Source: Brachyspira sp. G79 | GTDB lineage: Bacteria > Spirochaetota > Brachyspiria > Brachyspirales > Brachyspiraceae | Reading direction: 5' to 3' | Assembly: GCF_002379365.1 (NCBI RefSeq) | Contig: NZ_JQIU01000008.1 | Coordinates: 2,558,205-2,601,145 of the forward strand | Length of the DNA stretch: 42,941 nucleotides | Shown here: positions 25,170 to 33,449 of the stretch, piece by piece | Numbering within the stretch: the first letter of the stretch is position 1 | Layout: each line of letters opens with the position of its first letter | The notes under the pieces: generated by a model | What the model saw: the letters and a program-made list of their open reading frames with translations, nothing else | Told to the model about the DNA's origin: nothing | Databases searched by the model: none | Position numbers and translations under genes: made by a program

Positions 25170-27482
25170 TTATTTAAGTTCATCTAAGACTTCATTATAA
25201 CTTTTTAATACTTCATCTATAGTAAGATTTCTCCATTCTTTTAATTTATTTTCTCTTTTATACTTATTAAATATTTTATTTCCAGTAAAAATAACATACT
25301 GATTAGGATAATGAATATTTAATGAATGACTTAATCTATTCAAACGCATAGCCTCTGATCTTAATGCTTTTTTAATAATATAAAAAGGACATTTTACTTT
25401 TACCATAAAGCCATTATTGTCTTCAAATACCACTCCCTCATAGTCTATAGAAAAATCATCAATATATTTATAAAACATTTTTTTTATATAATTATTATAT
25501 TCATCTCTTGAAATATTATCATCTGGTTTTTCAAATATTTCTATTCTCTCTTTTATTTTAAATAGTGATGATATTTCTTTATCTGATAGCTCTTCATAGG
25601 ATAATTTTCTGTAATTTTCTTCATTGTATATAATATCAAGCAAAACCAAAAAAGATTTATCATAAACAATAGGGTGAGAAGAATCTTTTAAGTGTATGCA
25701 TTCAAATACAAATGTGGTATTATTTTTTTTACAGTATTCTTTTATAAAGTTTTTATTTTCTTCTGTTAATAAGCTTTCTGCCCAAGATGTCATTTTTGTA
25801 TTTATAGAGCTTTTAGTAGCAAATATTAAATCATCTTTCGTTTTATCTAAAAATACCAGAAATAAATATCCATTATACTTTTTGTATACGCTTACTGGAA
25901 ATTTTATATTTTTCTCTAAACTTTTTAATTTAGTTTCATCAACTTCATCATAATTAAAAAATTTATCATAGCTTCTTCCAGCAATTTCGTTTGTTTCATT
26001 ATATCTGTATAATCCTCTTGCTTTAATAGTCTGTTCATTCCATAATTTTTTATAAAATACTCTCTCTGAAAAATTAGTTGAATAAACTGTGTCAAAATAT
26101 TTAAATCGTACAAGATTATTATTTTCTTTTTCTATATAAAATTCTGTATCAAACAAATTATCTATCTTTTTATCATTTTTATAATGCTCTACAGATAAAT
26201 CATTCAAATTAAAAACTATTAAATCCTCTCCATACTCGACAGAATTTTCTATACAATAGGCATTATTATTTATCTTACATAAATTATCTTCTAATTCCTC
26301 CTGAAGCACATTTCTATGACCAAATATCTGAATAATATCATTATGATTTTCTTTAAATCTGTTTCCTACTTCTATATAAGATTTATACTTGTCTTCATCA
26401 TAATCATATCCGTAAGTTACAATACCGTTTAAAAGAGAAGCTGGCATATGCTCGTACATTTTATCTATACCTGAATGATTAACAAAAAATTTCTTGCCTT
26501 TAAAAGTGAAGAAATAATAAAGTCTGAATCTCTTATAAAAACTTCTTATTTTCTTTTTGTAATTATTTAATTCTATTTCATTTAATATTTTATCTTCTGT
26601 AACATTATTATCATCATCTTTTACTTTCTTTATATTTGTAAATGCTTTTTTTATCTCTTTATAAGTAGTTTGATAAAAATCTTGACTTGTAACTTTTATA
26701 TCATTAGCAAAGAAATTTAAATTCACATCATGATTACCTTCTGTAAAATAAACATTACTTCCTATATCATTATTAAGGAAATAATCAATCAATTCTTTTG
26801 ATTTACTTCCTCTGTCTATCAAATCGCCTGCAAATATATAAGCGATTTTCTCATCTTTAAAATAATTCTCTTTTTTTAAAAATTTTTTAAATACATGGTA
26901 TTCGCCATGCAAATCTGGTATTACTTTTATATTATCATATTTTTCAAACTCTTTTTCATTTAAATAAAAACTGTCCCATTTTGAAGCCTCAAGTAATGCA
27001 GTTTCAGCACTATCATAATCTGAAGCCTTATAAATATTAGCTCCAGACAATTTAAAATCTTTCATACGTATAAAAAAGTCTTTTATAACTTCTTCTGATA
27101 TATTATTTCCAACTTCTCTATTTCTTACATTATCAATGCATTCTTTAAGAGATACATTATCAAATAAAACAGCAGCTATTCTGTATCCATATTTTTTGGC
27201 AAGCTCTGTAATGCTCTTTAAATTAAAAAGCCCAGTACTGTCTAATATAGTAAATAGACCTAAACGAAATCTATTTTCTAATATGTTTAATATTAAATTA
27301 TTCCAAATATAAGAATTATCTTTTTCAGAAATAGAAAGTCCGTCATATCCGTCTGGAAAAATACCTGAATATAATATTCTTAAACTATCAGAACTTACAC
27401 TGTAATTTTCAAGTTTAGCTTTTTTTATAGTATAAGTTTTACCGCTTCCCTGAGCTCCTACTGTTATAATCAATACTTTCAA
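25170..27482 (-). CDS. Three-domain RNA repair protein: kinase, phosphatase, ligase
   Basis: The 770-residue protein has the domain order of bacterial Pnkp. Residues 1-165 are a P-loop kinase (GAQGSGKT, 9-16; SSDSLR, 30-35). Residues 185-435 are a calcineurin-like phosphatase (DLHG 190-193, GDLIDRG 219-225, GNHD 249-252, HSG 336-338, GHR 388-390). Residues 480-710 are a nucleotidyltransferase ligase: ARGLYR 488-493, motif I KYNG with Lys535, FVFECIH 591-597, YEGVVFED 681-688, VKVKCPF 694-700. The ligase part recalls T4 Rnl1 or fungal tRNA ligase. Such enzymes heal and seal cut RNA. The start is TTG with AAAGAGG upstream. No Hen1 methyltransferase gene is adjacent, unlike the classic Pnkp-Hen1 pair. 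Confidence 0.85.
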   Translation of the reverse strand: MKVLIITVGAQGSGKTYTIKKAKLENYSVSSDSLRILYSGIFPDGYDGLSISEKDNSYIWNNLILNILENRFRLGLFTILDSTGLFNLKSITELAKKYGYRIAAVLFDNVSLKECIDNVRNREVGNNISEEVIKDFFIRMKDFKLSGANIYKASDYDSAETALLEASKWDSFYLNEKEFEKYDNIKVIPDLHGEYHVFKKFLKKENYFKDEKIAYIFAGDLIDRGSKSKELIDYFLNNDIGSNVYFTEGNHDVNLNFFANDIKVTSQDFYQTTYKEIKKAFTNIKKVKDDDNNVTEDKILNEIELNNYKKKIRSFYKRFRLYYFFTFKGKKFFVNHSGIDKMYEHMPASLLNGIVTYGYDYDEDKYKSYIEVGNRFKENHNDIIQIFGHRNVLQEELEDNLCKINNNAYCIENSVEYGEDLIVFNLNDLSVEHYKNDKKIDNLFDTEFYIEKENNNLVRFKYFDTVYSTNFSERVFYKKLWNEQTIKARGLYRYNETNEIAGRSYDKFFNYDEVDETKLKSLEKNIKFPVSVYKKYNGYLFLVFLDKTKDDLIFATKSSINTKMTSWAESLLTEENKNFIKEYCKKNNTTFVFECIHLKDSSHPIVYDKSFLVLLDIIYNEENYRKLSYEELSDKEISSLFKIKERIEIFEKPDDNISRDEYNNYIKKMFYKYIDDFSIDYEGVVFEDNNGFMVKVKCPFYIIKKALRSEAMRLNRLSHSLNIHYPNQYVIFTGNKIFNKYKRENKLKEWRNLTIDEVLKSYNEVLDELK

Positions 27483-27504
27483 TTTAAACCTCTTTAATTT
27501 TTAA

Positions 27505-28017
27505 TTATTTGATTTTATCATAAATATCATAAAAATATCTTATAGAAGATACAATTTTTTTATTTTGGCACATCTCAAAATATTTTTCTCTATCAGCTAT
27601 CATAGCTTCGCTAACTTCATTTTCCTGCAAAGTTAAATCTTCTAATTTTACATCTCTTATAAACATAAAGGCATCTATTATAGTTTTTGAACGCTCCAGT
27701 ATAAAAGAAGTTAAAAATATGCCATCTTCTTTTTCAAATGATAACCCAATCTCCTCTTTAAGCTCTCTTACAGCTCCTTCGATGCTGCTTTCTCCAGCAA
27801 GTATAGAGCCTTCTGTACATTCCCATTTATTAGGGCATATTTTTTTACTGCTATGTCTTTTTGTCATTATAACTTCATCATTACTGTTTACCACCCAAGC
27901 ATGTATAACTATATGATACTCATTTTTTCTTAGAGGCAGTCCTCTTTGATGAATGCGTCCTGTTTTTTGCTTATTTCTATTATAAACGTCCCAAATCTCT
28001 GGCATAGTATTTTCCAT
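27505..28017 (-). CDS. Nudix hydrolase, YfcD/IPP-isomerase-like
   Basis: The 170-residue protein carries a full Nudix box, GSILAGESSIEGAVRELKEEIGL, matching G-x5-E-x7-REU-x-EE-x-G-U. The opening EIWDVYNRNKQKTGRIHQRG and EYHIVIHAWVVN are typical of the branch near isopentenyl-diphosphate isomerase and YfcD; substrates there are mostly unknown. It is the first gene before the RNA repair protein (22-bp gap), so it could act on a nucleotide or RNA end linked to repair; that is inference. An internal ATG four codons on is an alternative start; neither has a strong ribosome site. Confidence 0.88.
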   Translation of the reverse strand: MENTMPEIWDVYNRNKQKTGRIHQRGLPLRKNEYHIVIHAWVVNSNDEVIMTKRHSSKKICPNKWECTEGSILAGESSIEGAVRELKEEIGLSFEKEDGIFLTSFILERSKTIIDAFMFIRDVKLEDLTLQENEVSEAMIADREKYFEMCQNKKIVSSIRYFYDIYDKIK

Positions 28018-28045
28018 AAATAATTAAATAATTCTTAATAATAAA

Positions 28046-28084
28046 AAAGCCCCCTTAAAAAGACTTATTTTTTAAGAAGGCTTT
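28046..28084 (-). terminator. Terminator of dppA
   Basis: A 16-bp stem with two G-U pairs (28046-28061 with 28069-28084) and a 7-nt loop is followed on the minus strand by TTTTTTATT. It separates dppA from the downstream Nudix gene, which must then have its own promoter or rely on read-through. Confidence 0.9.
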
Positions 28085-28115
28085 CATAAGTTATCGGACT
28101 ATTATATTATAAAAT

Positions 28116-28922
28116 TTATAATATAAATTTCAAGGCTCTTAATATCTCATAATAGTCATTATTTTCAAAAACTACAGTAGTATCATTGATTTTTTTAGCA
28201 TTAGGATAAAATGATACTTTATGAGCATAACCATGTTCTTTGTAGCAGACTTCAAGTTTAAAATGATTAGGAAGTTTTAATAATTTACCCTTAAAATCCT
28301 GACTTAATGCCTCTTTAGTCTTCTCTTTAATCATCTTAACCATTAAATTTGGAGAATAATTAATAGTAGAATAACCTATACCCTCTTTTACAGGAAGTGT
28401 TATCAAATTAGGGTGATTAGGATTCATCTTCAAAGCCTCTTCGCATAACCCTTTATCACCAGACAAAAATACTGTAGGCACTTTCCTATATGCTGCTGCA
28501 TAACTAAAAAACATAAACTCGCTTGCAAGAACTTCATTAAGTTTAACATATACATTTCTGGTATTCATAGTATGAGAAAGCGGATTATTTCCAATAGAAG
28601 CTGCATTATGATACCCTATAAACATAGCCGCATCAAAGCTCTCATCAATACCTTCTACCATAGAATAAGGATCTCCGCTCCATCTTCTATGTATCTTTAC
28701 GCATTCTGGTAAGACCGTTTGATCTATATTCATAGCAGAGTCATGGGCATCTTTTACAAATATTTCTTTAGCTCCTGCATCTATTGCTCCTTCGCAAGCT
28801 GCATTAACCTCTTTAGTCATTTGCAGAGTATGCTCTTTATAAGTTAAACTTCCTGCATCCGTATCTGGCCATTGTGTAGTTGTAGTAATTCCCTCAATAT
28901 CCGCACTAATAAAAACTTTCAT
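28116..28922 (-). CDS. dppA: D-aminopeptidase, M55 family (DppA-like)
   Basis: The 268-residue zinc peptidase matches the M55 family, which cleaves D-amino-acid peptides. It has SADIEGI at the start, VKDAHDSAMN, FIGYHNAAS, LSHTMNT and FLSGDKGLCEEA, which include the metal ligands. A role in recycling D-Ala-containing wall peptides or in diet-derived peptide use is likely in a gut organism. GAGGAA precedes the ATG. No dipeptide transporter genes are adjacent; the oppA-like gene is 18 kb away. Confidence 0.9.
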   Translation of the reverse strand: MKVFISADIEGITTTTQWPDTDAGSLTYKEHTLQMTKEVNAACEGAIDAGAKEIFVKDAHDSAMNIDQTVLPECVKIHRRWSGDPYSMVEGIDESFDAAMFIGYHNAASIGNNPLSHTMNTRNVYVKLNEVLASEFMFFSYAAAYRKVPTVFLSGDKGLCEEALKMNPNHPNLITLPVKEGIGYSTINYSPNLMVKMIKEKTKEALSQDFKGKLLKLPNHFKLEVCYKEHGYAHKVSFYPNAKKINDTTVVFENNDYYEILRALKFIL

Positions 28923-29094
28923 ATAATTCCTCGAACATTTAAAAATTTATTTTAATGATTAAAAACTATATTATTATTTCTGATTTTATTCAATATATTA
29001 ATTATTGATTTTTATTTTTTTGTAGTATTTTTTTATTAAAAATATGTTAACTATAAAAGTTTAATTTTAATAATTAAATATTTGAAAACTATTT

Positions 29095-29123
29095 TATATA
29101 CTAAAAATTATTAAGTTTGTCAA
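29095..29123 (-). promoter_or_regulatory. Putative dppA promoter inside the TTGACAAACTT box
   Basis: On the minus strand TTGACA (29118-29123) is 17 bp from TATATA (29095-29100). The spacer, AACTTAATAATTTTTAG, is nearly identical to that at 32410-32438. It would give a leader of about 165 bases for dppA. Confidence 0.6.
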
Positions 29124-29215
29124 TTTTTTTATTGTTCTTTTGGCGAAGCCAGCCGCACGCCATATTTAACAGTACTTTCTTCGGTTGCAGGTGAAACCAA
29201 AAAGTGAATTTCTAA
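29124..29215 (-). repeat. Intergenic island with TTGACAAACTT box, copy 4
   Basis: A G+C-richer patch (29140-29200) is bordered by CTTTTGG (near 29137) and CCAAAAAG (near 29198), which form an imperfect inverted pair. It lies directly upstream, on the minus strand, of the box that resembles the dppA promoter. No gene is seen in it. Confidence 0.45.
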
Positions 29216-29296
29216 TAATAACAATATTCTAATTATAAAAGGTTTCATTTTTATATAATAAGATATTAGTAAACTAATTATAGTTTTTATTTTCAT

Positions 29297-29320
29297 CAAC
29301 TTTTTTCGTTAAAAAAGTTG
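29297..29320. other. Perfect 10-bp hairpin, CAACTTTTTT/AAAAAAGTTG
   Basis: The arms (29297-29306 and 29311-29320) flank a 4-base loop CGTT. Neither strand has a terminal T-run outside the hairpin, so it is not a standard terminator. It may be another small repeat or a structured element between dppA and the ATPase gene. Confidence 0.5.
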
Positions 29321-29406
29321 CAAAAAAACAAATTATTTTTACTATAAAATATACTGTTTAGTGTTTAGGATATAATTATGAATGATAAATAAAAACAATT
29401 AATTAT

Positions 29407-29434
29407 TTGAAATAATGAAAATATATTATAGAAT
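29407..29434 (+). promoter_or_regulatory. Putative promoter of the ATPase-nuclease pair
   Basis: TTGAAA (29407-29412), a 16-bp spacer and TAGAAT (29429-29434) precede the ATPase gene by 32 bp. In such A/T-rich DNA this is only moderately convincing. Confidence 0.45.
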
Positions 29435-29465
29435 ATTATAACATTACAATTTAGGTTAATTGATT

Positions 29466-30506
29466 ATGATAAAGAATTTTGAAATTCATGATTACAGACA
29501 ATTTAAAAATGCTAAGTTTGATAATTTTGCTAATATAAACTTATTTGTAGGAGAAAATGATACAGGAAAAACTACAATATTAAAATTTTTATATTCAAAT
29601 ATTTATTTATTCAAACATGAAATAGATAATCTTATTTATAATGTTCCAGATGCTTTACCTATATTGGTAGATACTCCTTTAGGTGGAGATATAAATCATA
29701 TAAATAATTTAAATCAGTATTATCAAAATAATTTATTTCTAAATACAAAATTAATAAAGCTCTTATTGTTTGATAATAAAAATATAAATTTCAAAACTTC
29801 TTTTATAAATAGTCAAAATGAAATTATAACTTCTGATGATAACATTAATAATTATAATTATGACTATAAACCTTTATTTATACCTGCTAAAGAAATCTTA
29901 TCTATTATGAATGCAATTATTTATTTAAAAAATCAAAATATAGAAAGCGGATTTGATGATTCATATACTGATATAATTTATGAAATACTCGCAAGAAAAA
30001 ATATTGATGAAAGAGAGTTATTAAGCGTATTTAAAAATAAATATGATTTCTATAGCGGTAATATACAAATAGATAAAAATACTAATATGATTAATTATTA
30101 TAAAAATGATGGAAATATTTATAACATTAATATAACTGCTGAAGGAATAAAAAAACTAGGAATATTTGAAATTCTTCATAATACTGGAAATTTAACAAAG
30201 AAAAGTGTTTTATTTATTGATGAGCCAGAAAATAGTTTACACCCAAAAATGGTTCGTGAGCTTATGAGATTTTTGGCTGATATTTCAAAAGAAGGAGTAC
30301 AAATATTTATGGCTAGTCATAATTCATTTGTTTTAAATCAGCTTAGCAATATTGCCATAAAAGATAATTATCCTATAAATGTATATTTCTTTATAAAAGA
30401 AAATAATTACACAAAAATAGACGGAGCTTATGATTTATCAAAAGAGTTTCCTGATAATTCAATATCTAATGAGGCTTATGATATGTTTGTGGAGAGTAAA
30501 AATTGA
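29466..30506 (+). CDS. OLD/AAA_21-type ATPase, first gene of a defence-like pair
   Basis: About 346 residues. The start MIKNFEIHDYRQFKNAKFDNFANINLFVGENDTGKTT is typical of SMC-like ATPases of the AAA_15/AAA_21/OLD group, with Walker A at GENDTGKT. Near the end are Walker B, VLFIDEPENSLHP, and MASHNSFVLNQL, the switch histidine. The middle is a long helical and Asn-rich insert. Similar ATPases drive nuclease partners in Septu, Gabija, PARIS and retron defence modules. I chose ATG 29466; a TTG at 29460 is too close to the AGG site. Its stop overlaps the next gene start, so the two proteins are made together. It lacks the Toprim nuclease of true OLD proteins. Confidence 0.8.
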   Translation: MIKNFEIHDYRQFKNAKFDNFANINLFVGENDTGKTTILKFLYSNIYLFKHEIDNLIYNVPDALPILVDTPLGGDINHINNLNQYYQNNLFLNTKLIKLLLFDNKNINFKTSFINSQNEIITSDDNINNYNYDYKPLFIPAKEILSIMNAIIYLKNQNIESGFDDSYTDIIYEILARKNIDERELLSVFKNKYDFYSGNIQIDKNTNMINYYKNDGNIYNINITAEGIKKLGIFEILHNTGNLTKKSVLFIDEPENSLHPKMVRELMRFLADISKEGVQIFMASHNSFVLNQLSNIAIKDNYPINVYFFIKENNYTKIDGAYDLSKEFPDNSISNEAYDMFVESKN

Positions 30507-31042
30507 GTAATAATACTGAATGGCTTATAGAGTTTAAAGATAATTCATATTTTAGATTATCTGAAAATCAATTCTATATACAAAATCAAAAAAATTACGA
30601 AGTTTGTAAAGATGATAGTAAAGAACATTACAGCGGAATGAAAGAAATGGATTTTTGCTACTGTCATGATAATTGTATTGATTTGATAGAGTGTAAAGAA
30701 GTAAATAATATGGATAAATCAAATTTAAAAGATGATTTAAGACTAAAAGCTTTGCATTCTTCTGCCTTATTAAAAATAGCTTTGTATGATGGAAATAATG
30801 ATATCATACAAACATTAAATAATCTAAATAAAAATTATAATACAAATATAGAACTAAAAGTTTATATTATTTTCAAACAATTTAATTCTAAAGATAAAAC
30901 AATGATTTCTGACATTGTAAAAGAAATAGAAAACATCATAAAAAGAAGTCTTATATGTCCATTAGGTAAACTTTGGAATATTAGAGAAGTTCAAGTTTTA
31001 GATTATGAAACAGCCAAAAAGAAACTTAAATATATAATATAA
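30503..31042 (+). CDS. Putative PD-(D/E)XK-type partner protein, TTG start
   Basis: The 179-residue product begins at TTG within TTGA, overlapping the ATPase stop by four bases, with GGAGAG seven bases upstream. It is soluble. Residues 46-66 read GMKEMDFCYCHDNCIDLIECK; Asp50 and Glu63-x-Lys65 fit the core of a PD-(D/E)XK nuclease (D, then ExK on the next strand). A helix follows (DDLRLKALHSSALLKIALYD) and a strand with KVYIIFKQF. The fold call is by motif only and could be wrong. Paired with an OLD-like ATPase, it is the likely effector. No terminator of its own is seen. Confidence 0.65.
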   Translation: MSNNTEWLIEFKDNSYFRLSENQFYIQNQKNYEVCKDDSKEHYSGMKEMDFCYCHDNCIDLIECKEVNNMDKSNLKDDLRLKALHSSALLKIALYDGNNDIIQTLNNLNKNYNTNIELKVYIIFKQFNSKDKTMISDIVKEIENIIKRSLICPLGKLWNIREVQVLDYETAKKKLKYII

Positions 31043-31084
31043 AATCTATAATAAACATTTTTTAATATTAAAAAACATAAAAAA

Positions 31085-31116
31085 AGAGGAGTTTTGCAAA
31101 AAATAAAAACCCCTCT
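31085..31116 (-). terminator. Terminator of asd
   Basis: AGAGGAGTTTT (31085-31095) pairs with AAAACCCCTCT (31106-31116), with one G-U pair. The minus strand continues with seven T residues. It lies 24 bp past the asd stop. Confidence 0.9.
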
Positions 31117-31140
31117 CTATATAATAAAAATATTAATGAT

Positions 31141-32223
31141 TTATTTTTTTGCTGCTTTTTTTCTTATGCAAGTTTTTTTAGCTGCAGTTTTCTTAGCAGG
31201 AGCTTCTTCACCTTTCTTTTCTAATTCTGGTAAAAGTAATTCTGCTATCTGAACAGCATTTGTAGCAGCCCCTTTTCTTATTTGGTCTCCAGCACACCAT
31301 AATACCAATGAGTTTTTAGCACTGATATCTTCTCTTATTCTTCCTACAAATATATCGTCTTGATCTGATGTGTCTAAAGGCATAGGGTATCTGAACTTCT
31401 CTGGATCATCAACTACTTTAACACCTTTAGCTTTTGATAATAAATCTCTAGCTTTTTTTACAGTAATTTTCTTTTCTGTTTCTATAGTAATAGCTTCACT
31501 ATGACTTCTTATAACAGGTACTCTTACACAAGTACAGCTTATCTGCATATCAGGTGCATGAAGTATTTTTCTTCCTTCATTAGTCATTTTTAATTCTTCT
31601 TTAGTGTATCCATTTTTATCAAATGAATCTATCTGAGGGATTAAGTTATGAAGTATTTGATATTTAAAAGTGCTGTTTTTAAGTTTGTTTCCAGCAACAT
31701 AATCCTTAATCTGCTGTTCCAACTCTTCCATACCTTCTTTACCAGCACCAGAAACTGCCTGATAAGTAGAAGCTATAATACGTTTAATTTTACCAAACTT
31801 ATGAAGAGGAGCTAAAGCCACTAAAGCTATTATTGTAGAACAGTTAGGATTAGATATTATACCTTTGTGTAATTTAACATCATCAGGATTCACCTCTGGA
31901 ACAACCAAAGGAACATTCTTATCCATTCTAAAGGCACTGCTGTTATCTACAACGATACTTCCAGCCTTTACTGCTTCAGGACTGAGTTTCTTACTCAAAT
32001 CAGCACCTACAGCAACTAATGTAATATCCATATTGTTAAATGAATCTTTAGTTACTTTTTCTATTGTGTATTCTTTTTTATTGAATATCACTTTTTTTCC
32101 AGCTTCTCTGTTTCCAAGCAATCTTAATTCATTAATTGGAAATTTTCTCTCTTCTAGCACTTTGAGCATTTCCTGACCAACAGCACCAGAAGCTCCTAAT
32201 AAACATAAATTTACTTTTTTCAT
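31141..32223 (-). CDS. asd: Aspartate-semialdehyde dehydrogenase with basic tail
   Basis: The 360-residue enzyme reduces aspartyl phosphate to aspartate semialdehyde for lysine, threonine, methionine and diaminopimelate. It has the NADP-binding GASGAVGQEM (10-19), NNSAF-like VVDNSSAFR, the catalytic cysteine in SNPNCST (Cys128), YQAVSGAG, and VRVPVIRSHSEA. GDQIRKGAATNAVQIAELL closes the fold near residue 335. After this comes an unusual tail of about 23 residues rich in Lys and Ala (PAKKTAAKKTCIRKKAAKK) that the family normally lacks. The ATG has only a weak ribosome site. Confidence 0.94.
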   Translation of the reverse strand: MKKVNLCLLGASGAVGQEMLKVLEERKFPINELRLLGNREAGKKVIFNKKEYTIEKVTKDSFNNMDITLVAVGADLSKKLSPEAVKAGSIVVDNSSAFRMDKNVPLVVPEVNPDDVKLHKGIISNPNCSTIIALVALAPLHKFGKIKRIIASTYQAVSGAGKEGMEELEQQIKDYVAGNKLKNSTFKYQILHNLIPQIDSFDKNGYTKEELKMTNEGRKILHAPDMQISCTCVRVPVIRSHSEAITIETEKKITVKKARDLLSKAKGVKVVDDPEKFRYPMPLDTSDQDDIFVGRIREDISAKNSLVLWCAGDQIRKGAATNAVQIAELLLPELEKKGEEAPAKKTAAKKTCIRKKAAKK

Positions 32224-32409
32224 GATGGTTACCGTTAATTATTTTTTTATTTATTTTTGTTCCTAATATTATATAATAATTGTATATTAAAATCAAGAAG
32301 TTTTACTTGTTATACCAAATATATTTTTTTATTTAATATTATGATTATTTTATCTTATTTAAGTTATCAATAATATTTTTTAATTTTTATTTTCATTTTG
32401 AAAAATTAT

Positions 32410-32438
32410 TATATACTGAAAATTTTTAAGTTTGTCAA
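32410..32438 (-). promoter_or_regulatory. Putative asd promoter inside the TTGACAAACTT box
   Basis: TTGACA (minus strand, 32433-32438), a 17-bp spacer and TATATA (32410-32415); a TATAAT two bases further on gives 19-bp spacing. The spacer nearly matches that at 29095-29123. The leader to asd would be about 180 bases, and no lysine riboswitch was seen in it. Confidence 0.6.
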
Positions 32439-32600
32439 AAAATATATTTGTAAATTTCAGTATTTGTTCGGCTCACATAGTCGTACCACACATATGTGCA
32501 CAGTTTTTTTAGTTCACTCGGTAGCTACTTGTAAGTACTGTTAGGTATGGAATGATAATCACTACGCTTTGCTATGTAAAGAAGTCATTTTATAGATTAA
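32439..32600 (-). repeat. Intergenic island with TTGACAAACTT box, copy 5
   Basis: A G+C-richer patch (about 32460-32590) holds short palindromic runs such as CACATATGTG (32489-32498) and lies just upstream, on the minus strand, of the asd box. It encodes nothing I can see. It has the same arrangement as copy 4. Confidence 0.45.
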
Positions 32601-32652
32601 AATGTAGATTTTATCAAATATGTACAAATTCAATAAATAAGTATAACAAAAA

Positions 32653-32675
32653 AGGGGAGCTATAAAGCTTCCCCT
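32653..32675 (-). terminator. Terminator of jag / yidC operon
   Basis: AGGGGAGCT (32653-32661) pairs with AGCTTCCCCT (32666-32675) around a 4-nt loop with one bulged base; the minus strand continues TTTTTTGTT. It lies 21 bp past the jag stop and ends the rpmH cluster. Confidence 0.9.
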
Positions 32676-32696
32676 AAAATTATAATGAACTTTTTA

Positions 32697-33404
32697 TTAT
32701 CTGTTTCTATAATATGATTTATTATATCCGCCTCTGTCATTATATCTTTTGTTATTGTTGTATCCGCCTTTTCTTTTTGAATAAACTTTTACACTTCTGT
32801 ATGGCGGTTCTCCATCACTTTTTGTTTCAACATCATTATCATTTTGAAGTTCCAAATGTATAATTCTTCTTTCATAAGGGGACATAGGATCCAAAGCAAC
32901 CACTCTTCTTGTTTTTTTAGCCTGCTGAGCAGCCTGACGTGCTATATGTTTTAATGTTTCTTCGCGTCTTTCTCTATAGCCGTCAACATCTAATATAATA
33001 TGTCTTTCAGTATCATCATTAAATTTTTTGGAAGCTATTAATGAAATAACAAACTGTAAAGCCTCTAATGTAGCTCCTTTTTTACCTATTAAAACTCCTG
33101 AATCCTCTGTTGAAATGTTAATATAAATTCTTTTTTCGCTTTCTTCTTTAGCGGTAACTTCAGCTTCAACTCCCATATACTTTAATATATTAGATACTAT
33201 AGATTGAAACTCACCTAAATTAGTAGAAATTTCTTCATAATAAACACGTATAATAGTTGGTGATTCTTCTCCAAAGCCTAATAAAGAACGTTTGCCTTTA
33301 TCTACTACCTCTATTCTCACCTGATCTTCTGTAAGATTAAGTTCTTCTAGTGCCTTGCTAACGGCTTCCTTTTCTGATTTACCACTAAACTCTTTTACTA
33401 ACAT
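32697..33404 (-). CDS. jag: Jag/KhpB RNA-binding protein
   Basis: The 235-residue protein has the Jag N-terminal domain (1-50, EFSGKSEKEAVSKALEEL and RSLLGFG), a KH domain (about 80-145, with GVLIGKKGATLEALQFV) and an R3H domain (about 155-205, MSPYERRIIHLELQ). A Gly/Tyr/Asn/Arg-rich tail (GGYNNNKRYNDRGGYNK) follows that most relatives lack and that may add RNA contacts. It is the last gene of the rpmH-rnpA-yidD-yidC cluster, a very common order. AAGGAGG precedes the ATG. Confidence 0.93.
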   Translation of the reverse strand: MLVKEFSGKSEKEAVSKALEELNLTEDQVRIEVVDKGKRSLLGFGEESPTIIRVYYEEISTNLGEFQSIVSNILKYMGVEAEVTAKEESEKRIYINISTEDSGVLIGKKGATLEALQFVISLIASKKFNDDTERHIILDVDGYRERREETLKHIARQAAQQAKKTRRVVALDPMSPYERRIIHLELQNDNDVETKSDGEPPYRSVKVYSKRKGGYNNNKRYNDRGGYNKSYYRNR

Positions 33405-33449
33405 AGTATCTCCTCCTTTCTATATGATAAGTAATATTTGTTATTACTC

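Noticed and set aside
29297-29320. Terminator
   Set aside because: No external T-run on either strand and no gene ending at a suitable distance.
32224-32409. Lysine riboswitch before asd
   Set aside because: The leader is nearly all A/T without the conserved G-rich core.
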